The notes: a model not told the origin generated them from the sequence alone. Positions 21,521 to 28,603 are shown, counted from the stretch's first letter. The stretch: 49,814 nucleotides of DNA from a virus (IMGVR_UViG_3300038429_000105:1-49814); one strand, 5' to 3'. Translations and numbers: made by a program.

Positions 21521-21958
21521 TTAATTGCCCTTTTTAGCCCTGATTTGCTCTGGTAGGGCTTGGAGTATCCCAAAGTCCTTTGAATCAAGCATTTCCTCAA
21601 TTTCGGCGGTTTCAAAAGTCCTTCCCTTGTATCTATAAGCGTTTTCTTTCAACGCTTCATACCCGAATTTTCCCAATCGTCTTAACAGAATATCCCTGAA
21701 TAACTCAAACTCGCCTAACTGGTGCGACCTACGGATATGACAATAGAAGCAAGACCATATTAACTGTGGCAAGTAAAAACGTAAATGTGGAAACGCTTTC
21801 TTGCTGTATGGGTGCGCTGTTTGTGTTCCTACCTTACCGCAAACCTCACAAATACCGTTTGCTCTTTTCTTAACGAATTCTGAACAAACGCCGTCTAGTT
21901 TTTTTACTAGCTTAGCTCGGTTCGGTTTCCTCTTTTTTACTTGAACCATTTGTTGCAT
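21521..21958 (-). CDS. NinG/HNH-like nuclease-type protein
   Basis: 145 aa. It has CEVCGK (Cys37, Cys40), then QTAHPYSKK (His48) and LRFYLPQLIWSCFYCHIRRS (Cys69, Cys72, His73) with a following H: the C..C / aH..sR / LRf....N..  C..CH layout of lambda NinG (Rap) and HNH proteins that process branched recombination DNA. The N-terminus is very basic, as in NinG. ATG 21958 overlaps the upstream gene by 22 nt. The role in recombination is inferred from family. Confidence 0.65.
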   Translation of the reverse strand: MQQMVQVKKRKPNRAKLVKKLDGVCSEFVKKRANGICEVCGKVGTQTAHPYSKKAFPHLRFYLPQLIWSCFYCHIRRSHQLGEFELFRDILLRRLGKFGYEALKENAYRYKGRTFETAEIEEMLDSKDFGILQALPEQIRAKKGN

Positions 21959-22428
21959 TTTTTACACCGGTTCCAAAGCTCTGTGTCTTCGTGGTCACAA
22001 TTATCCGTTGTTACCAACCCTTTCGCTTCCCGTAAGTTATTACGGATGTCGTTTACTTTTAGGGTTTTTGCTTGATGAAACAAATCCTCTATTTCTTTTT
22101 CGCTTTTATTCTTCATATGCGGTAACAAGAGAACTACTTTATATATATCAATGCCCTTAAATTCAGGCTTCTCCAGCCACTTTCCGGCATCATTATAGAC
22201 CTGAATTAATCTCATTGCTTGGCTATAACATATCTTTAGTTCGTTCTCTACCCACTGGCGGAAAGTCAAACTTATATTATCGAGTCTCCATAATTGCTCC
22301 TTTTTAATGACGGACAATACTCTGCCCATGATTAAAAAGCCGGATGACATGGAGTTTGCCGCCTCTTGCCACTCGGACATCAATTTAAAATATCTCTTGC
22401 CTTTACCTACCTTATCCATGTTACTCAT
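21937..22428 (-). CDS. helical phage protein with C-terminal Cys/His knuckle
   Basis: 163 aa. The body resembles helical phage regulatory proteins that contain 'F..WVENELKICYSQAMRLI' and a following 'Y.....W' helix (LTFRQWVENELKICYSQAMR; QVYNDAGKWLE). It ends with CDHEDTELWNRCKKCNKWFK, a likely zinc site. A DNA-binding regulator is possible. It overlaps the NinG-like gene. Confidence 0.5.
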   Translation of the reverse strand: MSNMDKVGKGKRYFKLMSEWQEAANSMSSGFLIMGRVLSVIKKEQLWRLDNISLTFRQWVENELKICYSQAMRLIQVYNDAGKWLEKPEFKGIDIYKVVLLLPHMKNKSEKEIEDLFHQAKTLKVNDIRNNLREAKGLVTTDNCDHEDTELWNRCKKCNKWFK

Positions 22429-22457
22429 TAAATTTTATCTCCAAGAAAAACGCCAAA

Positions 22458-22721
22458 TTATTTAACGAAGCTAGGTTTCCCTTCTCTGACCGTCCATTTT
22501 ATAAACCATCCTTCTCTCGGTTGAACATAATAACAATAACCGTCTTCGGCATATAGTCTATGGCCTCCACTGGGGCTGACATTCAAATAAAGTGGGCTTT
22601 TGATAAACAGTTTTTTACCGTTAGGGAGGGTGTATTCTCTGTTGTCCTCTGAACTAATATCTGTAAACGCTAAACCCGACTCATTAATAAATCCCTCGTT
22701 TGGTTTTTCATCCTTTTTCAT
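22458..22721 (-). CDS. hypothetical 87-aa protein
   Basis: ATG 22721 is chosen because AAAGGAG lies 9 nt upstream. Sequence MKKDEKPNEGFINESGLAFT; later YTLPNGKKLFIKSPLYLNVS and YAEDGYCYYVQPREGWFIKW, beta-rich and aromatic. No family recognised. Confidence 0.55.
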   Translation of the reverse strand: MKKDEKPNEGFINESGLAFTDISSEDNREYTLPNGKKLFIKSPLYLNVSPSGGHRLYAEDGYCYYVQPREGWFIKWTVREGKPSFVK

Positions 22722-22734
22722 ATAATTATCTCCT

Positions 22735-23409
22735 TTAAATACTGCGGTCAAGTGGTTTTGAAAAATCAACCACCTTGTAATATAATTTTGCCACATCAGT
22801 GACATCGGCCTTACAATGACTTGTTATGTAATTCATGGCTTTCTCGTCATCACACAACGTGGCAGCCCTCCACAAATGTCTCTGCATGGGCGTCTTATCC
22901 GATTTTCCTAGTATGGCCTGACAGGCGTTTTGTAAACTATTCCTAGTTAATGCAAACCGATTCCGCACCATATAATATACATCCCTCTGGTGTATCTCGT
23001 CATAGAAAGGAAAAGGTATTCCTAATATGACTGCCCTTGTCCTAAGAAACTGTAGGTCAAAACGGGAGCTAAAAAACCCTATCAGGATGTCAAAGTTACT
23101 TACTGTCTCAATGCAATCCTTCACAACTTTTCTGTCCATTATCTTTTTGTCGTGCATATCCTTAAACTGTATTCGGTGTTCGTAGAACTTACCTTCTGCC
23201 GACATAAAACAAGCACACAATAGGATGCCCCAATCGGCCTTGAAGTCTGTTGTCTCCAAATCAAAGAAGGCAACGCGCTTGCTACTTGGGTTTTCCCTAA
23301 GGTAGCAATTATAGTGTTCAAGGAAGGTATGGCCATGCTTTTCGCAACGGTGCTTTGCAAGCCAAATTATTTCCGTTTTTTTAAGTCGTGTAATGGGAAT
23401 TTTTTGCAT
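22735..23409 (-). CDS. RNase-H-fold 3'-5' exonuclease (DEDD type)
   Basis: 224 aa. The N-terminus has FFDLETTDFKADWG, giving D50 and E52 of exonuclease motif I. GFFSSRFDLQFL (D near 120) is motif II, and YITSHCKADV(T)D near the C-terminus gives the His/Asp of motif III. This is the DnaQ/RNase-H-like fold that trims nucleic acid. The proofreading-type sequence without a polymerase gene suggests it works with the host enzyme or alone. Its start overlaps the upstream nucleotidase gene by 29 nt. Confidence 0.75.
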   Translation of the reverse strand: MQKIPITRLKKTEIIWLAKHRCEKHGHTFLEHYNCYLRENPSSKRVAFFDLETTDFKADWGILLCACFMSAEGKFYEHRIQFKDMHDKKIMDRKVVKDCIETVSNFDILIGFFSSRFDLQFLRTRAVILGIPFPFYDEIHQRDVYYMVRNRFALTRNSLQNACQAILGKSDKTPMQRHLWRAATLCDDEKAMNYITSHCKADVTDVAKLYYKVVDFSKPLDRSI

Positions 23410-23872
23410 TTAGGTCTCCTAATGAATTGAGTAATTTCGCTAACTCTTGTGGCGTCTTTACTCTTTTGTCGCACTTAACATTACGATTATATAGCCTATC
23501 AATCAAAATTATTTGGGAATAGTCAGAAAAATTAGGGCTATCTTCTACAAGATAATCACCCTTCATCAGCCATTTCAACTTTTCGTCACTTGTCTCTGTA
23601 AAAAACAAGGTGAAGCCAAATCCCATGTGTTTGCCTTCCAACCATCTTATCGTTCTCGCCTTCCAATTATCTGGTTGTATTGATAAAATTGTTATGGGGG
23701 CTTGCCATAGAATAAGGTCAAAATACTCAGTTTCGGGGGCATTTAATAATACTTCAGGATTGTCGTTAATGTAGTCGCAGAACGATTTTCCAAATATCGG
23801 CTCATCCCACGTTTTAAAACTACCTATGTATTGTAGGTCTCTTATTACCCCATCTAGGTCGTAATATATCAT
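23381..23872 (-). CDS. HAD-family 5'(3')-deoxyribonucleotidase-like
   Basis: ATG 23872 is chosen because it overlaps the upstream stop as ATGA. It starts MIYYDLDGVIRDLQYIGSFK: DLDGVI is the HAD nucleophile motif (DxD). Later ILWQAPITIL holds the loop II Thr/Ser region and GDYLVEDSPNFSDY the acidic motif IV. Size (163 aa) fits small NT5C-like HAD phosphatases acting on nucleotides. It could adjust the dNTP pool. Family fairly sure, substrate not. Confidence 0.65.
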   Translation of the reverse strand: MIYYDLDGVIRDLQYIGSFKTWDEPIFGKSFCDYINDNPEVLLNAPETEYFDLILWQAPITILSIQPDNWKARTIRWLEGKHMGFGFTLFFTETSDEKLKWLMKGDYLVEDSPNFSDYSQIILIDRLYNRNVKCDKRVKTPQELAKLLNSLGDLNAKNSHYTT

Positions 23873-24072
23873 TCCCTTAAATCCTTTCTGTAACAACTAT
23901 ATTCGTCTTTGTATTTTTGTCTTATCTCGTTCATCACGGTCTCAAAATTCTTCCACTTAACATACAGGTGTCCACATTTAATGCAGCTTGTCCCCATTTT
24001 AGGTGGCGATTCTATTTCAAATAGAAACCCACACTTCCTACATTCATAACGACATGGTGTCACGGCGAACAA
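23869..24072 (-). CDS. 67-aa zinc-ribbon protein
   Basis: Contains CRKCGFLFEIE and CIKCGHLYVKW, a clean four-Cys zinc ribbon, with a helical tail (NEIRQKYKDEYSCYRKDLRE). ATG 24072 lies within the end of the upstream hydrolase gene. It probably binds nucleic acid or a protein. Its stop overlaps the nucleotidase start. Confidence 0.65.
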   Translation of the reverse strand: MFAVTPCRYECRKCGFLFEIESPPKMGTSCIKCGHLYVKWKNFETVMNEIRQKYKDEYSCYRKDLRE

Positions 24073-24592
24073 CCCTTGGTATCATAAATTTATGCCCATC
24101 TACAATAGCGATAACCTCCATGTTATTTATCCATTTGTTGTGGCAATTTACCTTTGCGAAATTCCTTATGCCATATTTATCTATTACCGGATGTATTGGT
24201 AATGCACCTGATAGCAGCATATCGACTATAAGATAGCTCTCTTTCAGGGATTGATATTTCTTTAAGCTACCCTTAAAGTCACGAGCCACCTTCTCCACCA
24301 ATGGGTATCCCTTATCCCAATCATTATAACAGGAGAACCATTTAGGGTGAAGGCAGATACTTTTCACACTCCAATGCCGCCATTCCCTTATTTCCAACGG
24401 GACTGACCCAATCATCCAACGCCCCTCTATTGAGGACTTCTTATTGCTCTCCGCCCATATTGTTAACGCCAATACCTGTTTAGTGTTGAGGTGGTAAAAC
24501 ACGGCTCTTGGATTTTCCACTACATTGGGCTGTGCTACAGCCGTTCCGTAGAGGAAAAACGCCGATAAAATAAGGATTATTATTTTCTTCAT
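24044..24592 (-). CDS. secreted SleB-type cell-wall hydrolase
   Basis: 182 aa. Residues 1-21 (MKKIIILILSAFFLYGTAVA) are a Sec signal peptide. The mature part has LALTIWAESNKKSSIEGRWM, the 'E...S..e....i' core of the Hydrolase_2/SleB family of lytic transglycosylases, and CLHPKWFSCYNDWDKGYP, the usual 'p.qFsc.' segment. It would cut peptidoglycan from the periplasm. Odd points are its place in an enzyme operon far from the lysis cassette and its signal peptide. It may help entry, or be an alternative endolysin. Confidence 0.7.
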   Translation of the reverse strand: MKKIIILILSAFFLYGTAVAQPNVVENPRAVFYHLNTKQVLALTIWAESNKKSSIEGRWMIGSVPLEIREWRHWSVKSICLHPKWFSCYNDWDKGYPLVEKVARDFKGSLKKYQSLKESYLIVDMLLSGALPIHPVIDKYGIRNFAKVNCHNKWINNMEVIAIVDGHKFMIPRVVRRDTMSL

Positions 24593-24612
24593 TAAACCTC
24601 CTAAATTAAGGA

Positions 24613-24817
24613 GCGAGTGACGATTCCGAACCCTCTCTCGTTTAAAACAAAAACATTTACAAGTTACTTTAACATTCTAGGTCTAAAACAGCGCACAACA
24701 ATTATATGGTTGCAAAGTGCCTAGAGTTAAACCAATGAGCTGTTGACTCAGTCATATAAGCAGATTCGCCGGAACCGTCACTAGGGTTCTTTACAGAGAC
24801 CCTAGAACGTCACTCGC
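24613..24817 (-). ncRNA. structured non-coding RNA candidate
   Basis: The 310-base gap 24593-24903 holds no gene but a nested fold. GCGAGTGACG (24613-24622) pairs with CGTCACTCGC (24808-24817); next, ATTCCG pairs with CGGAAC (24770-24775). A CTAGGGT/ACCCTAG hairpin (24781-24805) is inserted in one strand, and CTAGG/CCTAG (24677-24681, 24720-24724) encloses a GCAC/GTGC and CAAC/GTTG arm. On the minus strand a stretch near 24740-24710 (CAGCTCATTGGTTTAACTCT then CACTTTGCAACC) looks like the 5' half of tRNA-Ala. I cannot assign it to a known class. Confidence 0.55.
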
Positions 24818-24903
24818 CTTATAATCAAAACCTATAACCTCAGTTGTCGCGTTAGCCATCTTTACTTTAGAGTCCGCCTCGAACAGGAAGTTCTGTAGTT
24901 CGA

Positions 24904-25065
24904 TTATTTTTTATCTACTTCCTTAATATCATATTTTGGCTCTATCACTTTTTCCGGTTCCCTATAATACTTCTCTACAACGGCGACCTGTGTTCTTATT
25001 GCTTTCAGGTCGTTCAATCTTTCCCTAACGATTTTTACTAACGACAACACTTCATTGATTTTCAT
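24904..25065 (-). CDS. 53-aa helical charged protein
   Basis: ATG 25065 is chosen for the GGAGGAGAGAA site just upstream. Sequence MKINEVLSLVKIVRERLNDL and YREPEKVIEPKYDIKEVDKK, helical and Lys/Glu-rich. Its start overlaps the end of the upstream gene by 14 nt. Unknown function. Confidence 0.6.
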   Translation of the reverse strand: MKINEVLSLVKIVRERLNDLKAIRTQVAVVEKYYREPEKVIEPKYDIKEVDKK

Positions 25066-25291
25066 TTCTCTCCTCCTGTTTTGCAAGTTTTCTGAAAACT
25101 TTTTCTTGTTTACGTATTAGTTTTGCTAGTTCTTTGTCTTTTCGGGACAACATGATACCGAGCAATACCGCTGTCAATACATAGTCGGGCACAGGGTCAG
25201 TTTTAGGTATCTGCATAGTTACGCCACCATCAGGAGAGAAAACAAGAGCCGCCTCATCCTTCTTAAACCTTCTTTTCGCTTTTTTCTTCAT
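25052..25291 (-). CDS. hypothetical 79-aa protein
   Basis: ATG 25291 is chosen for AAAGGAG 8-14 nt upstream. It begins MKKKAKRRFKKDEAALVFSP, has a hydrophobic segment (DYVLTAVLLGIMLSRKDKEL) and a basic helical tail. The overall plan (basic start, 'LVFSPDGGV', 'AVLLGI') resembles the 86-aa gene at 27425 (CALVFEEIDKGF, STASIILGCITLLL), suggesting distant paralogues. Confidence 0.55.
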   Translation of the reverse strand: MKKKAKRRFKKDEAALVFSPDGGVTMQIPKTDPVPDYVLTAVLLGIMLSRKDKELAKLIRKQEKVFRKLAKQEERNENQ

Positions 25292-26102
25292 CACCTTCTC
25301 CTTTACACATTGACAGCCATTTACATGAAGGAATTTTTTCAACATTATAGGTGGCAAAAATTACTTTATGCCCCTTCCCCTTAGAAGAATTTATATGGCT
25401 TTTTATTCCATAGTCCGTCTTAAATTCACGGTCACAGCTTATACACTTAGGAACAGTCAACATTGTTGTCTTCTTGCGATAGCATTTCCATTCGGGGCAA
25501 TCAGGCAACAGCGTGTGGGAAACCGTATCCCAATCAAGAGCATGAAGGAGACAGTCCTTCATCTGTAATAGACGAAGTTGCTCCTTTTCTATTTCCTCTT
25601 GCGTGAAATTAACATCATAACACACCATTTTTGGTGCGCTTCTAAATTCGTCTGTGGGTTCCAAGAGCGACCATATCCAAAGCTCCCCTTGGTTAATCCC
25701 TTCACAGGCACAATAACCAACAAGCTGTTTAAGGTAGCTTTCATACCGTTCCCTTTCCTCGCCTTCCTTGGCAAGCCAACCCCTACGGGTCTTCATTTCG
25801 ATAGGCTTATCGGTAATCATAAAGTCCACGCCATACCAAATACCGTTCCATTGCTTGCTTTCCGGCTTAAAATAACCCGTATATTTATGAACTACTTCCT
25901 CATGTCCCCTACCTATAACGTAATAATTAACCTCATCATCCGTTATCGGAAGTGGGAATTTCTTTTGGAAGTAAGCCTGTTTGGGATATAAGAGGTCGGA
26001 CAATTTGATGTTGTCGGACTTTCCGGCGTCCTTTATTGTGAAGTAGTCTTTGATTTTTTGGAACACTTCGGCCTCCCGATTCAAGTTTCGAGATAATTCC
26101 AT
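25263..26102 (-). CDS. PD-(D/E)XK nuclease, RecB/Cas4-like, with C2H2 finger
   Basis: ATG 26102 gives 279 aa. The nuclease motifs are in order: GRGHEEVVH (Glu), GVDFMI (D93), IEMKTRRG (E102-x-K104) and YLKQLVGY (Gln126), as in RecB-family exonucleases. After it comes CISCDREFKTDYGIKSHINS (C2H2 finger with HxxxxxH spacing). The operon places it with NinG-like and RNase-H-like genes, so recombination or end-processing is likely. The same frame is open up to 26177, but that stretch encodes the upstream gene in another frame; see the overlap at 25936-26280. Confidence 0.75.
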   Translation of the reverse strand: MELSRNLNREAEVFQKIKDYFTIKDAGKSDNIKLSDLLYPKQAYFQKKFPLPITDDEVNYYVIGRGHEEVVHKYTGYFKPESKQWNGIWYGVDFMITDKPIEMKTRRGWLAKEGEERERYESYLKQLVGYCACEGINQGELWIWSLLEPTDEFRSAPKMVCYDVNFTQEEIEKEQLRLLQMKDCLLHALDWDTVSHTLLPDCPEWKCYRKKTTMLTVPKCISCDREFKTDYGIKSHINSSKGKGHKVIFATYNVEKIPSCKWLSMCKGEGDEEKSEKKV

Positions 26103-26280
26103 ACCTACCTGTCTCCTTAATTTCCTGTATTTCTTCCCATGCTGATTTAATATTTTTATCGGATATTTCCATGTCAAATGTTTCCGAAAAATATATTGGG
26201 TTCTTTTTCATATAGTCTTTAAATTGTTTAAATGTATCTCTTGGAAGGTCTTCGACCTCTATAAATTTTTTCTTAGGCAT
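25936..26280 (-). CDS. hypothetical 114-aa frame overlapping the nuclease
   Basis: ATG 26280 after GGGAGT. The first 61 residues (MPKKKFIEVEDLPRDTFKQF; AWEEIQEIKETGRYG) look like real protein, while the rest (IISKLESGGRSVPKNQRLLH) is the nuclease sequence read out of frame. The nuclease ATG lies exactly where the protein-like part ends. Either a real 114-aa gene overlaps by 166 nt, or a +1 frameshift joins the two into one 340-aa nuclease. Confidence 0.45.
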   Translation of the reverse strand: MPKKKFIEVEDLPRDTFKQFKDYMKKNPIYFSETFDMEISDKNIKSAWEEIQEIKETGRYGIISKLESGGRSVPKNQRLLHNKGRRKVRQHQIVRPLISQTGLLPKEIPTSDNG

Positions 26281-26290
26281 ATTTTACTCC

Positions 26291-26455
26291 CTAGATATAA
26301 TCCCATATTTCTGCACCAAATCCTCCCGAAAGAATTCCACTTACCACAACTACAGGAAAGTGCCAAGTAAAAAAATCACACTCTTGTACCCATAACACAC
26401 TGCTGATAATCCAAACAATCATTGCGGCTGTAAAAACAATAAATTTCTTCTTCAT
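26291..26455 (-). CDS. 54-aa membrane protein
   Basis: ATG 26455 with AAAAGG upstream. MKKKFIVFTAAMIVWIISSV is an N-terminal membrane helix, and VVVVSGILSGGFGAEIWDYI a second hydrophobic segment. It lies in another frame over the end of the following 67-aa candidate. Role unknown. Confidence 0.5.
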   Translation of the reverse strand: MKKKFIVFTAAMIVWIISSVLWVQECDFFTWHFPVVVVSGILSGGFGAEIWDYI

Positions 26456-26579
26456 ATTTTTTTCCTTTTCGGGGCTGTGGTGAGTTCAGGTCGCTCATTG
26501 CCAAGGTCTTCAGGTCGTCAACGGGAATCAATCCCTCTTCACCCATCACTTGTATAACAACGCCCTCAATGCTCACCAC
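26376..26579 (-). CDS. 67-aa candidate, weak
   Basis: GTG 26579 (MVSIEGVVIQVMGEEGLIPV) without a clear ribosome site; the last 27 residues overlap the membrane protein in another frame. The first half looks protein-like (VDDLKTLAMSDLNSPQPRKG). It may be a short gene or chance. Confidence 0.35.
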   Translation of the reverse strand: MVSIEGVVIQVMGEEGLIPVDDLKTLAMSDLNSPQPRKGKKYEEEIYCFYSRNDCLDYQQCVMGTRV

Positions 26580-26584
26580 AGCTT

Positions 26585-26986
26585 TTAATGATTAGTTTTG
26601 AGCCATTTATAAATCAATTCGGCTCCGGTTAAGGTGTGAAGAGTTGGGTCTTTCGCGAACTTACCCGTCCCAATTTCCGCAACCGTCAAATCCTTTGCAT
26701 AAGATACCGCCATACTTTTTAACCGGCTGTCTTCACTCTCACTTGTTTTAATCCCACCCTTCAATTCAGGAAGGGACTTCTCATCTTGCCCAAGAGACTT
26801 AACCAACTTCAGTCTCCAGTGGTTATTCTTGAGTTCCTCTGTAAATTCTATGGTGTCCCCTATCTGAAGAAGTCCACCTTCTTTTTGCCAACAGGAATAG
26901 TCTTTAGGATTCCCTTCTATTTTGATATGATAAAATGGTATGTCCTTAAATTTATCTTGACTTATATTTATTATTTTACCGGTCAT
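26585..26986 (-). CDS. OB-fold-like protein, possible ssDNA binder
   Basis: 133 aa. The first 60 residues (MTGKIINISQDKFKDIPFYH, YSCWQKEGGLLQIGDTIEFT, NHWRLKLVKSLG) read as alternating strands ending 'GD.IEF', typical of an OB barrel. An acidic linker and a helical end follow. Its place beside nucleases would suit an ssDNA-binding role, which is inferred. Confidence 0.5.
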   Translation of the reverse strand: MTGKIINISQDKFKDIPFYHIKIEGNPKDYSCWQKEGGLLQIGDTIEFTEELKNNHWRLKLVKSLGQDEKSLPELKGGIKTSESEDSRLKSMAVSYAKDLTVAEIGTGKFAKDPTLHTLTGAELIYKWLKTNH

Positions 26987-27327
26987 ACTTCCTCCTTAAT
27001 TATAAAATTTTTACGTTGTTTCATTTCTTCCTTTTTCCCCGGATTCCATGCTTGCACAGGGCGTAAATAACCTACCACACGTGAAAAAACCTCTGTTTCC
27101 CTATAATTGGTCAGCTTTGGATTTTTTTCAAAGCACTCTTTACATTTAACAAAAAACTGTTCAATTCTGTTTTTAGGCTCATACCAAAAAGGGTTGTCAC
27201 AGGTTATTTCCTTCCCGTCTTTTTCAACCTCTACGACAACAGGTTTCTTACAATCGTGACAAAACCCTTCAATCCTTAAAAAAGTATCCTTGCCAATTTT
27301 CTTTAAAAGCCATTCTTTTGTATTCAT
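26983..27327 (-). CDS. NrdD C-terminal-like zinc protein
   Basis: 114 aa with CHDC (near 23-26) and CKEC (near 62-65). The end, EVFSRVVGYLRPVQAWNPGK then KEEMKQRKNF, closely matches the 'eVYSRVvGYyRPVq.WN.GK..Ef..R..F' tail of anaerobic ribonucleotide reductase (NRDD)-type phage proteins. There is no full reductase barrel, so it is a stand-alone fragment. It may bind zinc and regulate or complement a host NrdD. Overlaps the next gene as ATGA. Confidence 0.6.
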   Translation of the reverse strand: MNTKEWLLKKIGKDTFLRIEGFCHDCKKPVVVEVEKDGKEITCDNPFWYEPKNRIEQFFVKCKECFEKNPKLTNYRETEVFSRVVGYLRPVQAWNPGKKEEMKQRKNFIIKEEV

Positions 27328-27416
27328 CTAGTATTTCTTCCAAGCACGAGTAACCTTAAAACTAAATATACGAAAAGCAAAAATACTATTATAGCTGTTA
27401 CGTCTTGCCAAGTCAT
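27324..27416 (-). CDS. 30-aa membrane peptide
   Basis: ATG 27416 after a strong AGGAGGAATT site; MTWQDVTAIIVFLLFVYLVL is one membrane helix with an Arg-rich end. Its stop overlaps the next start (ATGA). The good ribosome site makes it likely real. Confidence 0.6.
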   Translation of the reverse strand: MTWQDVTAIIVFLLFVYLVLRLLVLGRNTR

Positions 27417-27424
27417 AATTCCTC

Positions 27425-27685
27425 CTATTGAACCGATATTTTTTTAAAACCTAATACTTCTTCTGCTTTCTTTTCTATAAAGGCCATAAACTCCTCGTCC
27501 TCTTGAGCAAGAAGTAATGTGATACAACCAAGAATGATAGAGGCGGTACTTGCTGGTTTATTTCTTTCGCCACCCGTATAAAATGACTGTTTGAATCCTT
27601 TATCTATCTCCTCAAACACCAACGCACACATACCTTCTTTTAACTCGATTTTGTCTGCAGAATCTGCCTTACTTTTTGCTGTCAT
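27425..27685 (-). CDS. hypothetical 86-aa protein
   Basis: ATG 27685 overlaps the upstream stop (ATGA). Sequence MTAKSKADSADKIELKEGMC, ALVFEEIDKGFKQSFYTGGE and ASIILGCITLLLAQEDEEFM. It shares the 'ALVF...' then hydrophobic 'S/TA.I/L.GI/CI' plan with the 79-aa gene at 25052. No membrane topology certain. Function unknown. Confidence 0.55.
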   Translation of the reverse strand: MTAKSKADSADKIELKEGMCALVFEEIDKGFKQSFYTGGERNKPASTASIILGCITLLLAQEDEEFMAFIEKKAEEVLGFKKISVQ

Positions 27686-28125
27686 CTCGTCTCCTTTTTA
27701 ATACTTTGAATTCTATTATTATATTCTCTAATCCATTTATGCGGAATTTCTTCAAATCCATCCAAATATCTTACAATAGCTTCTTTTATTTCCCTAACAC
27801 GAAGTTCATCCACTACAAACTTTGGTCTCAATCCTAACGGTGGCTTTTTAAATATCTTATTTCTACATTCATCACACATACCGTCTTTTACATACCTGTC
27901 TTCTTCTTCTTGTGTTTTAATGTAAATTGGAGAACAACACTCAAAACATCCCGTTAAATACCTGTTGTATTTAGGTTTGTATTTTTCAAATAGGGGTTGA
28001 CCAAGTAATCCTTTATGAACAACGTACTCACGGCAACCGTTACAGCGATAATCCTCATATCGAATAGGTAATAAAAAGCATTCGCTTCTAAGAACGTCAA
28101 AGTATTCACAGTCTTTTTTAATCAT
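27682..28125 (-). CDS. multi-Cys zinc-binding protein, 147 aa
   Basis: Cys pairs: CRNGC-like YRCNGCRE, GCFECC, MCDECRNK, plus earlier single cysteines. At least two zinc sites are likely. The C-terminal helix (LRVREIKEAIVRYLDGFEEI) may mediate contacts. It is near the promoter of the leftward operon. Family unknown. Confidence 0.55.
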   Translation of the reverse strand: MIKKDCEYFDVLRSECFLLPIRYEDYRCNGCREYVVHKGLLGQPLFEKYKPKYNRYLTGCFECCSPIYIKTQEEEDRYVKDGMCDECRNKIFKKPPLGLRPKFVVDELRVREIKEAIVRYLDGFEEIPHKWIREYNNRIQSIKKETR

Positions 28126-28139
28126 AAAAATTCCCTTTT

Positions 28140-28373
28140 CTATTTCATCCTTTCTTTTACCAAATCTTCCAAAATTTCGTTTACAATAGAACTTAGGTCG
28201 TTAGATAATTTTGTGAACTTGACCAACATTCTAATTACAATGTCGCTAATAATACCAACAAATACTAGATAGGTTATTAATATATACAATGCCACTTTAT
28301 TATCAAGCCACACAAAAACCAATAAGCCCACCAATGACAACCAAGTAATAACTATCCAAATTCTTTCAAACAT
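28140..28373 (-). CDS. 77-aa two-helix membrane protein
   Basis: ATG 28373 is chosen for AAAAGGAG 7-14 nt upstream; it is the first gene after the operator-controlled leftward promoter. MFERIWIVITWLSLVGLLVF and VALYILITYLVFVGIISDIV are two membrane helices, followed by a charged helical tail. A holin-like or superinfection-exclusion role is possible; position before enzyme genes argues for an early role. Confidence 0.6.
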   Translation of the reverse strand: MFERIWIVITWLSLVGLLVFVWLDNKVALYILITYLVFVGIISDIVIRMLVKFTKLSNDLSSIVNEILEDLVKERMK

Positions 28374-28385
28374 GACTTTCTCCTT

Positions 28386-28402
28386 TTCTATTTTGTATAG
28401 AA
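28386..28402. promoter_or_regulatory. palindromic operator at a start site
   Basis: TTCTAT-TTTGT-ATAGAA, lying immediately after the -10 of the 28404-28432 promoter, so it covers the start point. Its central 15 bases are identical to those at 15770-15784 and 35646-35660. Confidence 0.75.
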
Positions 28403-28403
28403 G

Positions 28404-28432
28404 ATTATAGCACACAAAAAGTGGTTTGTCAA
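28404..28432 (-). promoter_or_regulatory. leftward promoter, perfect consensus
   Basis: Minus strand TTGACA (28427-28432), 17-nt spacer with T5, TATAAT (28404-28409). It drives the 28373 to 21521 operon and is flanked by the operator. Confidence 0.88.
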
Positions 28433-28522
28433 GCAAAATCTTCAGGAATCTTTTTTGAATAAAATCAGGCATTTCCAAATTTTCTATTCTATGCTATGGG
28501 TTTTATTTTTAACAGGGACTAT

Positions 28523-28603
28523 GTGTAACATACACTGCCCGCCGATAGAGCAACGCTTAAGCCGCCTCTTGACGGTCGGCTCGTGCTTCCGAGCTAAAGC
28601 ACG
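28523..28603 (-). other. three hairpins in a leader RNA
   Basis: CGTGCTT/AAGCACG (28582-28603), AGCC..GGCT with one bulge (28560-28581) and GTGTA/TACAC (28523-28535) follow the 28608 promoter on the minus strand. No U-run follows, so this is not a terminator; a structured leader or small RNA is possible. Confidence 0.5.
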
